Source of the DNA: Lumbricus terrestris
Taxonomy: Eukaryota > Annelida > Clitellata > Crassiclitellata > Lumbricidae
Direction: 5' to 3'
Assembly: GCA_949752735.1 (NCBI GenBank)
Contig: OX457039.1
Location: 22,180,830-22,244,829 of the forward strand
DNA length: 64,000 bases
Below are positions 10,956 to 23,140 of the stretch, one piece after another. The notes under the pieces were generated by a model. The model was not told the origin of the DNA. It did no database searches and saw only the letters and a list, made by a program, of their open reading frames with translations. Each line of letters begins with the position of its first letter. The stretch's first letter is position 1. A program made the translations under genes and the position numbers.

Positions 10956-13900
10956 CGGGACTAGGCGGTGACCACACCAACTCGATCCAAGGCACCAGAA
11001 ACACCGATAATATCCACCAGGAAATACTCAATACAAAGACCCAAGACGGTAGGCGGCAATGCCCTGACTGACCGGTCGTTTCACTGATCACCAACGGCCG
11101 GAGCTCCGATTAACGTCCGCCGAAATGTCGCAACGGGGAAAAGACGCGCCACCAACGCGTACGTCACTACGGGGCGATCAGCGCGTCTGCTCCGATCAGC
11201 GCGGTCGTCCCCGTGTGCTGCGAACGGCCCGTTCGCCCGAAGCCTCGCTATCGTCGTACGGCTACGACGTCGCTGCTAACCGGCAGCTACTCTCTCAGCT
11301 CAGCACCTCGTAGAAGCGTCCGACTCCGTCCGATCACCAACAGGCCAGCATCGGTTTTGAACTGACGGGCCGGGACGGGGACCTAACTATGGGTATCTTT
11401 ACTTTAAAATAACCTTATCTAATGGACCTAGATAGGGTCTTTAATGCACTCTTGTATCAGTTAACCAGACGGACATTAAGGGACGGAAGACCAATGTTAC
11501 AGGCGACAGCAAGACGGAAAGACGGACGATGGCTACCGTTCGATCGCGCGATGCTGGCCTTTACAGCGACACCCTGGCGTGGAACGCGGCAACCAAGTTT
11601 ACCGAGCTTGTACCAAATTTCCCTCGCGCCTTACCCGCGAGTTGTCGACACTTCTAGGGCAAACCACACCCAAGGAACACACTAGTGAAATCCAATTGAC
11701 GCTAAGTATCTCCAATCAAAAGATATATGCGATCGGCAGGCAGAGGCGGCGTAAAGACCGGGGGTCTTGCCGAGCTCCTACTACGACCAACACTGACGAT
11801 CTCTTGACAGATTCACGGGAAAACCAAGTGAGACGAACAGTTTGACACCAAGTTTGAAACGATCGGACCACAAATGCCAAAGTTGTAGGACACGGGCAAA
11901 AGACCGGGCCGACGAACTTCAGTAGCCTCTACCAATTCACCGAGAGCCCACAGCAGCTAACTCTCGCTAGATTCATGATGAAACCAGGTACGACGAACAA
12001 TTTGACACCAAGATTGAAGCGATCGGACCACAGATGTCAAAGTTGTACGATGAACGAAGGCCATACACGGCGATCGACCGATGAAATCACAAATATGCCT
12101 CTAGCTGCCAAACGACGCTAGCTAGACCAGGTTTCTCGACACTTTCACGGGCAAACCATATGCGGCGCACGATCTGATGCAGGTTTCAACACTGTAAGAT
12201 GAAATTCCACCAAGTTGGACACCCAACAACACCAGGACCAGGAGTTGATGTCTCTGCAGGAGCTGAACCGACCTCTCGCCGAAGAGCAGGAAGGCACGCT
12301 TAACCCTTGTATTTGATCAATGTAACTGTAATTGCACGTCCAGTCGAGCAATCTATCCTTCTCGACCGACGCGTATAGTCCTTACGCTGACAGAGTCTAA
12401 GGGGGGCTGCTCCCTTATGTGATCAAGCCTTCACCCGGCTGCTTACGGGCGGCCCATCGTTAACTCCTCGCGGGTAGTGAGATATATGTATCACGTACGA
12501 CTGAGGCGGCTGTCTTTCTCAGACGAGCGAGTCAAGCACTGACGAAAACACTTGCAAACGTTATGGAACCAGATTTCAAACGTATTCAACTTCACCAAGT
12601 TTTAGTGATCAACCAAGGGAAAGAAGGCGCGACGAACGATGCACCCTCAAACCGATGAGCTGACCGGAGCACACAAGTAACTGACACGGCCCGAGGCCCA
12701 AGGTAACTGACAGTCGCAACCAAGAATCACGGCGACACCAGCGCCCAGCGATCGAATCACTCTCGACTGACGGCGGCACCCGGGGCGGTCGGCGTCCGAA
12801 CGAAATGCACTAGGCAAAGTAGAAACCTTCACTGTAGACACCAACACACACTTTCACTTCTCAACGACCAAGGGAAAAATACCTGATAGGTGGGAGGAGT
12901 ATGAGGCAGTTGGCGGCGATATGAATGGCGCCTGCCGTAGGCCAACACGGACTCAACCCCTTACTCTCGATACGGTCGGTATGACCAAGCGATCAATCAA
13001 AGGCCCTGCTACTGGCCGAATACGAAGAACAACAGGCGTAATTCAAGTAGTAAACAGTCAGTAGGCAGAATGTATATGATACACGTCTCTTGTTCGTTCT
13101 CCCCTCGGACCGGCGGAGCCGAGGCATCTCCGATAAATGCGGGTTGCCCTTCACCCGTGTAACTACCTGGCGCGACCGTGGCGGGTAGGGTGCTGAGGCC
13201 TACCGACGCCGGGTCCTTTGCACAGGCAAAAACGCGAACAGTGTATAAAACGTAAGTATAATTGTATCTGTATAACCTGAGGGTGATACCTAGCAGGTGT
13301 CGTATCTCCCTCGGACCGATGGAGCCGAGGCGTCTCCTATGAGCGATGAGGCGGTCGTTACTGCCAGTGATGATGGGCAGATTATCAGGCACCCAGGCGC
13401 AGGCGCGACCGAACTGAAAATAGATAACTGACGGTGAAGGCACTCAGACTTGCCGAAGCAGCCTGCTTCTGTGTATCTTCACCTTATGCGGCTGATGCTC
13501 CGAAAGCGAGCGATCACCCAATCAATGAACCAGTAACTCAACGGTTTCTTGGCGGGAGGCGGCCCAGTGCCTCCCGGCCGAACAAATGTCAGAATTTCCT
13601 GTCACTGTCAACGATGTCACTGCAGATCACCCTAGGGTGAAGATGCGCTTATTGAACAAGGAACCAAGTCAAACGATCAAGTAGCCGGCCTTCTCTGGCC
13701 TTGAAATGTAACTCGCCACCTGGCGCAACCGTAGCAGGGAGGGGCCCAGTCCTACCCTGCCGGGTTATCCGCACAGGCCAAATGCACTGAAAATCTGTAT
13801 CAAACAGATAAATTGTGTGTATAATATTTTTCGTAAGCACTGTCGAGCTCTTCAGCCGTGTAAAACGTTCGCATAAATTGCGAATAACTGCGTAGAGATC

Positions 13901-14370
13901 ACTGAAATATCAGACCGAGTCAAACCATTGCACAGTGACCATAGAGTGATCGCCATCACTCTACACTAATAGCAGAGCACCGTGTGGCAGGCTTTATTCC
14001 ACCGGAATAGCTCTGTCTGCACGCTATGCGCAAGCTAAAAATCGAGCATTGGTCTTCCGTATGGAAAATTGCATTATTATAGCCAATCTTCAACCCTATA
14101 CGAGCTTTCTTATACGTCGTCCTAGACGCTTTCTGAGGTTTGTACTCCCTCCTATACCCTTCAGGGGCAGATATATATGTATGTACGCCTATCTGAGGCT
14201 CATCCCTACCCGACTTGGGGTCCTTACGGCCAAATTTATATAATGTATAAAAATCATTCTACAGGCAATTTAACTGTTTTATATGCTCATATTGACTAAT
14301 ATTATCGTCTTGTGGCCTGTCCGCCACATTGAGCATGTACAATAAAAGGAAACGATGTGATTCAAATCAT
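10956..14370. repeat. GC-rich block with internal degenerate repeats
   Basis: Composition rises sharply relative to the AT-rich surroundings and CpG is frequent. Repeated units include GACGAACARTTTGACACCAA at 11834 and 11992 (158 apart), CTCGGACCGRYGGAGCCGAG at about 13100 and 13310, and ACCTGGCGCRACCGTRGC at about 13165 and 13718, followed by similar GCACAGGC segments. No coding domain found. It may be the promoter/UTR or LTR part of a retroelement read leftward into 10955. Confidence 0.6.
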
Positions 14371-14639
14371 TGTCTTCGTCCCTAATAAAAAAAAGGCGGA
14401 AGCAGATCGAATAAGCAGGATTCGGTGTTTCACGTATTCGCTGATCGGCTGAGGACCAATGGAGTTCAGACTACCAGATGGGTTAAAACTGGAGTAATTG
14501 TAAGGTAGGCTAAATGAGACTAAAAAATTAATAAAAGACGCAATGGTATTTTATAGATGAGCAATGCCAACAGAGACATAATCTATTAAAAAGCGCTTCT
14601 TGCTGGCTAATTGCTGTTGCTGCCCATGTATATGTGGGC

Positions 14640-15175
14640 CTCACATGGCCAATTTCTGGTGGTGCTGGGCACTCACAGGCCTCACAGACTCGGCGCCCAT
14701 GATGGTGATATCGCACGACTTCCTCGTTACTCGCACATCTCCACATACATGACTCATGACCTTCCCTGGCTTCCGATCTTTGCCCGAATCAGATACAAGC
14801 TAGGTCTTGCTCCTAGTTACTAAGTCCCTGCAGGGCTTAGCGCCTAAATACCTGTGCGACTTAATGTGCATGTAAGCCTTTTTCTGCAAGATCTTCGCAC
14901 CCTCTTCGTTCTGCTCACCACCTTGATCTATTTGTACCTGGATCACAAACCTCTTCAACCCAGCATCAGGAATTTTTCTCTTGTTGGTCCCTTAATGTGG
15001 AATCACCTTCGCTCTGGAATTGATGGTAGAATTCTGGTAAGAAACTCATCTGTATCTTTTCGCCGCTTGAAGACCTTTTTCTTTGCATGGGCCTGTCATG
15101 CTGAGAGCGCTTCTGAATAGCTCTGCTGTGAGAAGTGCTTTACAAATGTTTGATTAGATTAGATTAGTTTAGATT
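14640..15175 (+). mobile_element. L2/CR1-like LINE 3' end
   Basis: Encodes RLPRYSHISTYMTHDLPWLP, then LVGPLMWNHLR and RRLKTFFFAWACHAESASE, with a GATTAGATTAG tail at 15152. Frameshifted. Confidence 0.8.
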
Positions 15176-15297
15176 TGGTATAGCCCTAATTTGGCCTTCG
15201 TACAAAAGGTATGATGGCTCTACATGACACGACTCGACACGAGAGGATTGTCGGAAGATGGGTTGGTCTGTACACGAGGCTACACACAAAGCACAAG

Positions 15298-15408
15298 AGG
15301 GAGGGAGGGAGGGAGGGAGGGAGGGAGGGAGGGAGGGAGGGAGGGAGGGAGGGAGGGAGGGAGGGAGGGAGGGAGGGAGGGAGGGAGGGAGGGAGGGAGG
15401 GAGGGAGT
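15298..15408. repeat. (GGGA)n microsatellite
   Basis: About 27 nearly perfect GGGA units, purine-only on the + strand. It lies 230 bases before the exon at 15641. Confidence 0.97.
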
Positions 15409-15640
15409 GGAGAATTTCCATTAATGAGCAGCTGTTGCATGCGAAAGCATCGCCGATACCATAAGTAAAAAAAACAGAGGTAATTTTGAATATTACCAGC
15501 TTAGTCATTGTTGTCACATTTGTAACATGTCATTTGAGTATGATTACCTAACATGTTAGTAAATATACCAGTATTCATCTGTCTAATTGCAGCCTTTTGA
15601 AGCAGATGTGTTTTATACAGTGTTGGTTTCTTCCTTTCAG

Positions 15641-15826
15641 TGAAGCTAAGTGAGCTGCATTCTGCACTGGAGTCTTTTGAAAAAGCACAGGATATGGCCC
15701 ACGTGCAAGGAGATGATGCAGCAGAGCTAGCGATACAAAAAGCCATTGATGACATCAACTTTGCCTTAAAGCAGAAGAAAATTGACAGCAAATCAGAAAG
15801 ACCAGTATCCCCTGGTTCAACTTATG
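15641..15826 (+). CDS. Internal exon of an ODAD4/TTC25-like TPR protein
   Basis: The exon follows a good acceptor (pyrimidine-rich run ending in CAG at 15640) and stops before a GTCAGT donor at 15827. It carries two bases of a split first codon, 61 full codons and one base of a split last codon. The peptide contains LHSALESFEKAQDMA and AIQKAIDDIN, the helix-turn-helix spacing of a tetratricopeptide repeat. From memory it resembles the last TPR of ODAD4/TTC25, the subunit that helps dock outer dynein arms on ciliary doublet microtubules; that assignment is inference and other TPR proteins are possible. The tail after the TPR (from about residue 47) is lysine- and serine-rich. Upstream exons are not in the preceding 15 kb, which are repeats. 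Reading through the donor gives an ORF to 15918 with a hydrophobic segment, so a retained-intron isoform is conceivable. Confidence 0.75.
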
Positions 15827-16214
15827 GTCAGTTTCTGGCATCTTTTATGTTTGCAACTGCTGTTATAGCACTTCTTATATCAATATCTGAGAGCTCCGTG
15901 TTTTCTGTTGTATACTGAAAAAAGTTGTATGCTTCTACTCAACTCATATATTTTAGGCATGGTGTTAAATCTTTGGATCACAATTCGTATTTACAGTGTT
16001 GCATTTCCTTATTTTCAACTGTACATTTGAGGAATTGGTTTCAATTAGAACTCATCATTCTATATATGGCTGGCATTCTCTCTTTTCCCACTCTCTGGAT
16101 CTGCTGATCATCTCCTTGCAGATGATGTACAGCATAAAATTATGTCCGCCATCTCAGTTGCTCATAATTGAATGTATTCATTCCCTCTCAAATTTTCTCA
16201 ACTCCTGAATAGTA

Positions 16215-16670
16215 TCAAACCATCTCTTATCCCTAATGCCCCTCCAAAACCCACGTCGTTTGGTCTGGCACATAAACAGCTTCTGATGATTGATTTTATT
16301 TGAACAACTTCATTTGATTCCTCTTACTGTGCACATTAAATTCAAAATCCTCATCTTGAGCTCCAAAGCACAACGGGGTCTTGCCCCCGAAATATTTAGC
16401 CAATGCTATACTCTGGCCTCTTTCAGCCTCCTTGCATCGTCCACTTTGCTCTGCAAGCAGATTTGATCTTCTAGTTCCTTGTACTAGAACAACAATGCCT
16501 TGGTGCTGGTCCTTTGCCTCAATTGGTGCCTGTCTTTGGAATACGCTCTGCCCACCACGTACTTGATCTAAAATTTTACCTTCTGCCCTCCTCCTTTGCT
16601 TTTCTCAGAACCAATTTCTTCTCTCGTGGCTTTGTCTACTTGGTGTGCCTACAGACTGCAGACAATAAAG
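16215..16670 (+). mobile_element. LINE 3'-end fragment in the ODAD4-like intron
   Basis: Frames include IKFKILILSSKAQRGLAPEI and a degenerate W-type C-terminus. Intronic, sense orientation. Confidence 0.55.
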
Positions 16671-17110
16671 AAGGCACTTGGATGAGCCGAACAGCAGGCT
16701 GTTTGCTGCAGTCAACCTGAGAAATGACAAAGCAGCCACAGTCGTTTTTGCTGCATCGAAAGGCAGAGATCAGGTGCAACCTCTCTGGAAGGCATAGCTG
16801 ATGAAAGCAGCATCTGACGGTTCACGCCACACGACACTTCATGGAGAGATCATATAAAAGTATGATGCTGAGGCAGGGCTGAAAGTGCTGAGGTCACGGA
16901 CAGTAGTCACAGGTTGGATCGGAGACCCGCAGACACTCAGTTCATCTTCTCAGGGTTGAGATGAAGTCTGTTATAGTGCATCTATTTGGAAATCTGCTTG
17001 ACTCCCAACTCCATCTGTCTCCGCTGTTGTCCATCAGTTAATGGGTAACCCCCATGCATAGACCTGCAAGTCATAGGTGTAGAAATGGGATGACAAGCCG
17101 AGACTGGCAG
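16671..17110. other. Intronic sequence, nothing recognised
   Basis: No ORF, inverted termini or simple repeat stands out. Parts may be older LINE sequence leading into 17110. Confidence 0.4.
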
Positions 17111-17912
17111 GCAGCTCATTATCATCAGCCTCTCTGGACCCTCTCTTAACTGGTTCAAATCTTACCCTTCAGATAGTTCTCAGATCGTTCTCCTTGGTGA
17201 TTCCCGAACGACCTGGGCTAAAGTTAACTTTGGAGTCCCACAAAGCTCATGCAGTCATTAACCAAATCTTGTATCTACTTTATACTGCTGACATTCCTTC
17301 TTCATTTGCTAAACATTTGGCCACTGGCCATCTGTATGCTGACGATGTCCAGACCTTTGTACATGGTTCTCCTGCTGATCAGGTTGCTCTTGTGGAACTG
17401 ATTGACTCCTTGTCACATGATCTTCACTCTTGTATGTCGGCCAATCGACTTTGCCTTAATCCCACTAAGATGCAACTGATCTGGTTTGGTACTAAACAAC
17501 AGCTCCTTAAACTTAACTTCTCGCTCTTGTCCTCAATGTACCCTGACTTTGCATTTTCATCTAGTGTCCGTGATTTGGGCGTCACTCTTGATTGCACCAT
17601 TTTGTTTTCTGATCACCGCTCACAGTTGACACGCTCGTGTTGTTATCACCTGAGGCGTCTGAGAGCCATCAGAAGATCTGTATCCTCTTCTGTATTTAAA
17701 ACTATTGTTCATGCTTTTATTTGCTGTTGAATTGACTAATGCAACTCACTATTTGCTGGGCTTCCCAAAGTTCGCTTATCCTCCCTTCAGTCAGTTATGA
17801 ACTTGACAGCCAGATTTATTGCTCGTCTACCTCGCTACTCCCACATTTATACCTACATGACTGATGTTCTTCACTGGCTTCCTGTTGCCTCTTGTATCCA
17901 ATTCAAGGTACT
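17110..17912 (+). mobile_element. L2/CR1-like RT fragment, 3'-truncated
   Basis: Encodes HLYADDVQTFVHGSP, LSHDLHSCMSANRLCLNPTK, VRDLGVTLD and RLPRYSHIYTYMTDVLHWLP: RT motif C and the downstream thumb. It ends at 17912, where a second copy restarts earlier in the same domain. Confidence 0.88.
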
Positions 17913-18342
17913 GCTCTTTGTTCAACTCTGAAACAACTACACTGGCTTCCTATCCGTGCTCATTATTGCTTTCAAAATTTTCCTCCTGATGTTTCATATC
18001 CACTACGGAACCTCTCCATCCTACATGGCATCGATGGTCACGCCATGTTCCGCCTCTAAGTCCAGAGGACTTCGTTCGTCCTCGCGAAGTGATTTTGCTA
18101 CACTTCGCACATGCAGGAAGCTTGGAAGCCGTGCCTTCTCAGCATCAGGACCTAAAGAATAGAACAGTCTACGAACCTCCATTCGCCAGTGCTCATCTGT
18201 TGCAGAATTTAAATCAAAGCTAAAAACTCATTTGTTTTCATTGTATTATAACTAGATTTGTAGTGAAGCGCGCTCTTGTGCAAGACTTGTTTTGTTAAAG
18301 CGCGTTATAAATGACTAATTGTATTGTATTGTATTGTAGTTT
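17913..18342 (+). mobile_element. Second L2/CR1-like LINE, 5'-truncated, with ATTGT tail
   Basis: Repeats the LKQLHWLP-type segment and continues to GSRAFSASGPKE and FKSKLKTHLFSLYYN, then GCGCGTTATAAATGAC and a (TTGTA)n 3' tail. Confidence 0.85.
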
Positions 18343-18680
18343 CAAAAACTCAAACTGGACAAGCTCCTAAATACCTTTGTGACTTCATGCATAAACCCCT
18401 CTCTGCAGTCTCTTCCCGCCCTCTCTGGTCTGCTGATCGACTAGATCTCTTGGTTCCAACATGGCCCAACACCGTGCCTTTGCCATTGTAGGCCCTTCTA
18501 TGTGGAATGACCTGCATTCCGTAGTAAGATCTTATTGTGTGTGTCATCTTCAGCTCTTTGTTACTTGAAGTTACTTGAAGTCTTTTTTATTTCCTCGAGG
18601 CTGTCATGCTGAGAGCGCCTCTGAATAGCTAGTCTGTAAGAGGCACTTTATAAATGCTTATATACAATGCAATACAATAA
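18343..18680 (+). mobile_element. LINE 3' end, same subfamily as 62360-62700
   Basis: GACAAGCTCCTAAATACCT, ACCCCTCTC and AGAGCGCCTCTGAATAGCTA are shared with 62380-62650. Ends in an ATACAATGCAATAC tail. Confidence 0.85.
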
Positions 18681-19045
18681 GTTAAGTTTCTGGTACCCCA
18701 GAAATGGACTTGACACTAATGGAACGCCCTGCCACAATTCATTCGATAAATTCATGAAGCTACCGGTATGTTTATTTAAGTTTTGCCATTGTCGTTTTCA
18801 AATGTAAATTCAACTTTTACCAACTTGTACCCTGGTTTTTACTCGCGTATACCCTGGTTTTCGGAAGGTGAGTATACGATGCCGTTTTTTCCCTGAGGTC
18901 AGTATACGTCATATGCCTGCGTATACCCTTGATTACAGCCCTGTGGCCTACATATTATGTGATATTTTGATATTAGTAAATGTAGGTTAGATCAGGCCAT
19001 TTGGTAAAAGGCTGACCATTATCTTGTTTGTCAATTGATATTTAG
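18681..19045. other. Intronic sequence before exon at 19046
   Basis: A short direct repeat around GTATACCCTGGTTTT (18820-18925) is the only structure seen. Confidence 0.4.
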
Positions 19046-19245
19046 ATAAAATAGAGGATCAAGACCTGGAAGCAGAAACTAAACTGAATGATGAAGTTGA
19101 GAACACAGAAAAGGTTGAAACACAGAAGTATAAAATGAGCAAAGAATATGCCACTGGTGATGATATGGAAACTGAAGTTAAAGATACACAGACAGTGAAA
19201 GGTGACACAATCTGGTCAATCTTGTTGCTCACTAAAAAAATGAAG
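19046..19245 (+). CDS. Exon 2 in window of the ODAD4/TTC25-like gene (charged tail)
   Basis: The acceptor is a T-rich run ending TTTAG at 19045 and the donor is GTAACT at 19246. The first two bases (AT) complete the codon begun by G at 15826, giving Asp. The exon then reads 66 codons with no stop and ends on a codon boundary. The peptide is highly charged (KIEDQDLEAETKLNDEVE, then VETQKYKMSKEY) and looks like a disordered acidic and basic tail. No domain is recognised. Support comes from the exact phase match on both sides and from codon-like composition; conservation cannot be tested here. Confidence 0.6.
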
Positions 19246-19469
19246 GTAACTTGACTGTGTGCAATTGGTTGTTCCATTTACTTTGCTCCTTCAGAATGTA
19301 GTCACGCTCTAATATAGTAGTCTGCAATCTTCAACATTGTTTTTTTTTTCAGTCAGAAGTTGAAAACTAGATTTTTAAAAAATGCTGTCATGGTGTTAGT
19401 CTGGTATCACCATAAATTATTATTCATGTATTCATGTTATAATTGACTTTTATACTGCTGCTAACACAG

Positions 19470-19586
19470 CACAAAAGACCTGAAGACATTAAAAGACTGA
19501 CTGAATACTCAGAACTGGACAGTGAATTACAAAGCCACCACCAAGAAACTAATGGAACTTCTAGCAAATATAGCATGGCATCATAG
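19470..19586 (+). CDS. Terminal exon (isoform 1) of the ODAD4/TTC25-like gene
   Basis: The acceptor ends ACACAG at 19469. The exon starts on a codon boundary, matching the phase-0 donor at 19245, reads 38 codons (begins HKRPEDIKRLTEYSEL) and ends with TAG at 19584-19586. The peptide is polar and probably disordered. No canonical AATAAA is obvious in the next 400 bases, so the 3' end of the mRNA is not located. The intron upstream is only 224 bases, far shorter than the repeat-filled ones around it. Confidence 0.55.
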   Translation, partial: HKRPEDIKRLTEYSELDSELQSHHQETNGTSSKYSMAS

Positions 19587-20432
19587 AAAAAGAATCACAA
19601 TTTTTCCTTTTTAGTAAGGCAGGGAAGCATATTACTATTTGAACTGCTTACTTTGTCAAGTTGGCAATGATATGATGACTATCACAGGTCTAGCAGATAA
19701 GTGTTGTCACGATGAATCAAATTAAAGAGTTGATATACTTGGAAGGCATCGTCAAAATCAATTTCATTAATTGTTGTTGGATAATTCAACCATTGAGTTA
19801 TGTCTGGCTATACGTTGATGTAGCAGTTGCCTCTACCTAACTATTTAAGGCATGATTATTATGTCTAAGTTAATTGGTGCCATATATGTAGTTTAGGATT
19901 TAGGTGTGATAAATTTAAGTTAGTAACATTTCAAACTTGTGAGATGACTGATGTCTCCATTCATCTTATTCTTCTCAATGTGATTGATCTTTCACTACCT
20001 ATAATAATAATAATGTTGAAGTGTGGACACTGTAGATTTGGTGACTTAGGCTTAAGGAAAGAATCAGTCTTAAGAAGAATCCCATAGATGTTTACTGATG
20101 ATCATTTAAGACTGAACTTTACCAAAAGCAGAAGCATGTTCATAAACATCAGATGTGGCTTTAGACCGATGAAATGAAAGGATTAGCTGGATATTTTTGC
20201 ATACGCGCAAACGGATGTTTTGAGAGCTGTAGTAAGTAGTGGACTGAGTGAAGTGGTATACATTATAGGAATTGGTCTAGTGCAGAACCTTAATTGTGGA
20301 ATACCAGAGTCCAAGACTCTGGTAAAAGTTAATCAATATGAACTGATCAAGCATGATGATGAAGGTGCCTTGGAAGGCTCAGAGAAGATCCAGAAAAGTT
20401 GCTGAACCATTTAGTTAATTGACGAAATGGGA
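19587..20432. other. Region after the isoform-1 stop
   Basis: AT-rich presumed 3' UTR/intron. A 61-codon open frame at 20220-20405 has no recognisable domain. Confidence 0.4.
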
Positions 20433-20955
20433 CGTCGAGGCTCAAAATTCGTCACTTGTCGCTTCCTTAATACTGTACTAGAAGCAGAAATAGGCGAAAG
20501 GGGTCAAAATTATTAAATATTGTTTTATGATGTATTCTTATTGAAAAATATGTCTACTTTCAATATCTACAATTAGAAATTTTAAATTCAAATATTTTGT
20601 TGGAGAAAAATGACTTTGAACGCATGTGATGTCAAGATTTGCTCTGAAGCAATGGCTTAAAGAGCATGTTTTCAAAGTTAAAATTCGCCACGAGAGAACA
20701 GGTTTTCATGCGCCCACCAGACTATTTCTTGTAGCTCTGTGTACCACTTCTTAAATTATACCTCCAACATGCTATTGTCACCTGTTTAAATGGGCAAGTT
20801 TTGGCCAAACAATAGAAGCGTTACTTAACGTCTACAAAGCAACAATGATAATTATTATTCAAACCATGCCTCAGACCCAGTTTTCTGAGAGTCTTATTGG
20901 TTTACCAGACATCTTGCGAGACTGACTTTCGATATTGCACATGCACATCTAGCAA
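20433..20955 (-). mobile_element. Third, truncated copy of the 1.7-kb repeat element
   Basis: Reverse complement of the right third of 55006-56712, sharing TTCTTGTAGC, TTCAAAGTTAAAATTCGCCA and GGTTTACCAGACATCT-like segments. Confidence 0.75.
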
Positions 20956-20984
20956 ATGTTTCCTGCTGCTCGTTTTTTTATGAT

Positions 20985-21130
20985 GGGCCTACCGCCAACG
21001 ATAGCTACCATAACGTGGATAAATAGGGTCTACCAGACCCTTCTATTACTGAGAGTTCGGCATTCAATGGTAAAGAGAAACTCACGCTGTGATTGGTTGA
21101 AATTCATGGGCTCCATTGTAGTTCCAGTTG
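20985..21130. repeat. Dispersed repeat, inverted partner at 22985-23140
   Basis: Shares, in reverse complement, AATGCCGA(A/G)CTCTCAGTA, GGTCTACCA and GAACTA(C/A)AATGG with 22990-23130. Confidence 0.7.
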
Positions 21131-21224
21131 TGTCGCTTTGTAAGAAGGGCGATATCAAATTGCAGTTGTATTGCATTGCAGTGACATAAAGTACCACACG
21201 TCTCTGAACGCCACTTCACAGGTA

Positions 21225-21552
21225 TCATTGACAGACAGACGGACAGGCGAACAGATGGACAGACATACACACGAACAAACCAATACATTCACGTGACTTA
21301 AACACACAGACGCATCAACCCATAGACAGACAGGCATAATATAGACAGACAGATTGATAGACAGATAGATAGACAGACTGACAGCCAGAAAAACAGATAG
21401 GGACAGAGATATAGATAGCAATCGACAAACAGACAAGCAGAGAGACAAGAGAGATAGACTGACAAACATAGAGAGACAGAGAGAGAGACAGAGAGAGATC
21501 CATACATACATAGATAGAGAGATAGTACAGAGGCCTAGAAAGAGAGACAGAA

Positions 21553-21619
<67 letters not shown>

Positions 21620-21690
21620 GAGAGACAGACAGACAGACAGAGTCAGACAGAGAAAGAGACAGACAGGCAGTTAGACAGACATACAAATAC
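21225..21690. repeat. (GACA)n / (GA)n microsatellite
   Basis: CAGACAGACAGA and AGAGAGAG runs with interruptions. Minus-strand Leu/Ser/Cys-rich frames are artefacts of it. Confidence 0.95.
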
Positions 21691-22014
21691 AGAGGTCTCG
21701 CCATTTAGGGTTCCCGTGAAAGGACTATTGTACTAGCCTGATATTTGCCTTAAATAGGCCTGCATCAGCCACTTTAAAACAAGGGCGCATCATGCCAATG
21801 AGGCTCCCTGGGCCCGTAAGGCGCTACGCTACTCTAACGCTAAGCGCAAAGCACCAGCTTTTTTTAACGGGCATTGCGTTGTATCAGAAGTTGTCCAGAG
21901 AATGATTTAGGCTAATAGGCCTAGCTCAAATCCCAGGTCCTGCTACCACAGTAGCGTAGAGCAGCTGTTATGGTGGGTTTCATCGAGGACGATCAAGATC
22001 GAAATAGCCTACTC

Positions 22015-22804
22015 CAGTGGTTCCCAAAGTGGTGGTCCGCGGACCGGTGCCGGTCCGCGGAGGTAGGATCGCCGGTCCGCGGAGAAGAGTTAAAAATAAA
22101 AAATAAACTATAATTATTAGTTTATTTGTTTGGAATTGTGAAATTATTCGATTTGTTGTCCAACATTTATTCAAATTTCTGTCTTAATATTTAAAATTTT
22201 GAAATAAATATTCTAACTTGCCAGATGGCAAATTGAAACAATTTAATTTTTTCTAAATTTACTACATCGATGACTGCAGTCAGTTTCGAGCTTATTTATG
22301 TTGATCTATTATTCTATTGTGGGTGATAACCAAGTCCTAGTGAACGCTGGATTTTAGTTGTAATTGTAATTCAGACAATGTATATCGCATCGTCAATAGC
22401 AAGCCACTTCTAGGATGCTTTACACGCGGAATTATTGTCCATAGTCAGAGCACAAGAGTAAATGTCATGAGCTTGAGAGCAAGTGCAGCTTCAATTGTTT
22501 TTTAAAAGTTGATTAAGTCTTGATTTCCTGGATAGCTGCTGGAAGACTGTTGGATGGATGCAGAATTTAAAAAATTGTCTAACGTAGTATAAAACTTTTA
22601 GTCTAAATTTTTAAATAGGCCTATAAACAAATGTCTTTGAATGAAAAAATGAGAAAAACGTAAGCAAATAAATCTGAGAGTCTTTTTATAATAATATTTA
22701 GGTCGTTTTTGTTTGCCATCGTCATATAGGCCTAAGTTAGTGGTCTGCGAGCTTCACAAAAAATTATTACCGGTCCGCGGCCTACTGAAGTTTGGGAACC
22801 ACTG
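22015..22804. mobile_element. hAT MITE, TSD GCCTACTC
   Basis: Ends CAGTGGTTCCCAAA (inverted partner CAGTGGTTCCCAAAC) with GGTCCGCGG subterminal repeats and a perfect 8-bp TSD (22007-22014, 22805-22812). 790 bp, no transposase. Confidence 0.93.
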
Positions 22805-22984
22805 GCCTACTCGTCCAGCTAAACAAGTATTATTAAATTACGCATGTGGCAGCTGAATTTAAATTTCCTACCTTCTGGATAGGCCTAATTATCATTTAGT
22901 CCAGAGCGTCAGCACAACAGAAGTGGAATATCTGCTACTAAGTGAATTTGACAGGTTACCCATCGTTGCTACTTACTTACTCAA

Positions 22985-23140
22985 CCCCTTCCGGTGGAAC
23001 TAAAATGGCGTCCATGTCAGCCGACCAATCAGAATGTAGGAATCCGTTTACCATTGCGCCTATAGGAGAATGCCGAGCTCTCAGTAGGCTCTGGGGTCTA
23101 CCAACAGCATTTTCAATTTTGGTAAATAGGGCGTATTTAT
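22985..23140. repeat. Dispersed repeat, inverted partner at 20985-21130
   Basis: See shared segments given at 20985. Non-coding. Confidence 0.7.

Noticed and set aside
15164..15517. Pro/Ser/Leu or Gly/Arg/Glu repeat proteins
   Set aside because: Pure reading of the GGGA microsatellite.
20220..20405. Internal exon of the ODAD4-like gene
   Set aside because: No acceptor in the right phase and it ends in a stop; no recognisable domain.
21082..21704. Leu/Ser/Cys-rich minus-strand ORFs
   Set aside because: Translation of the GACA/GA microsatellite.
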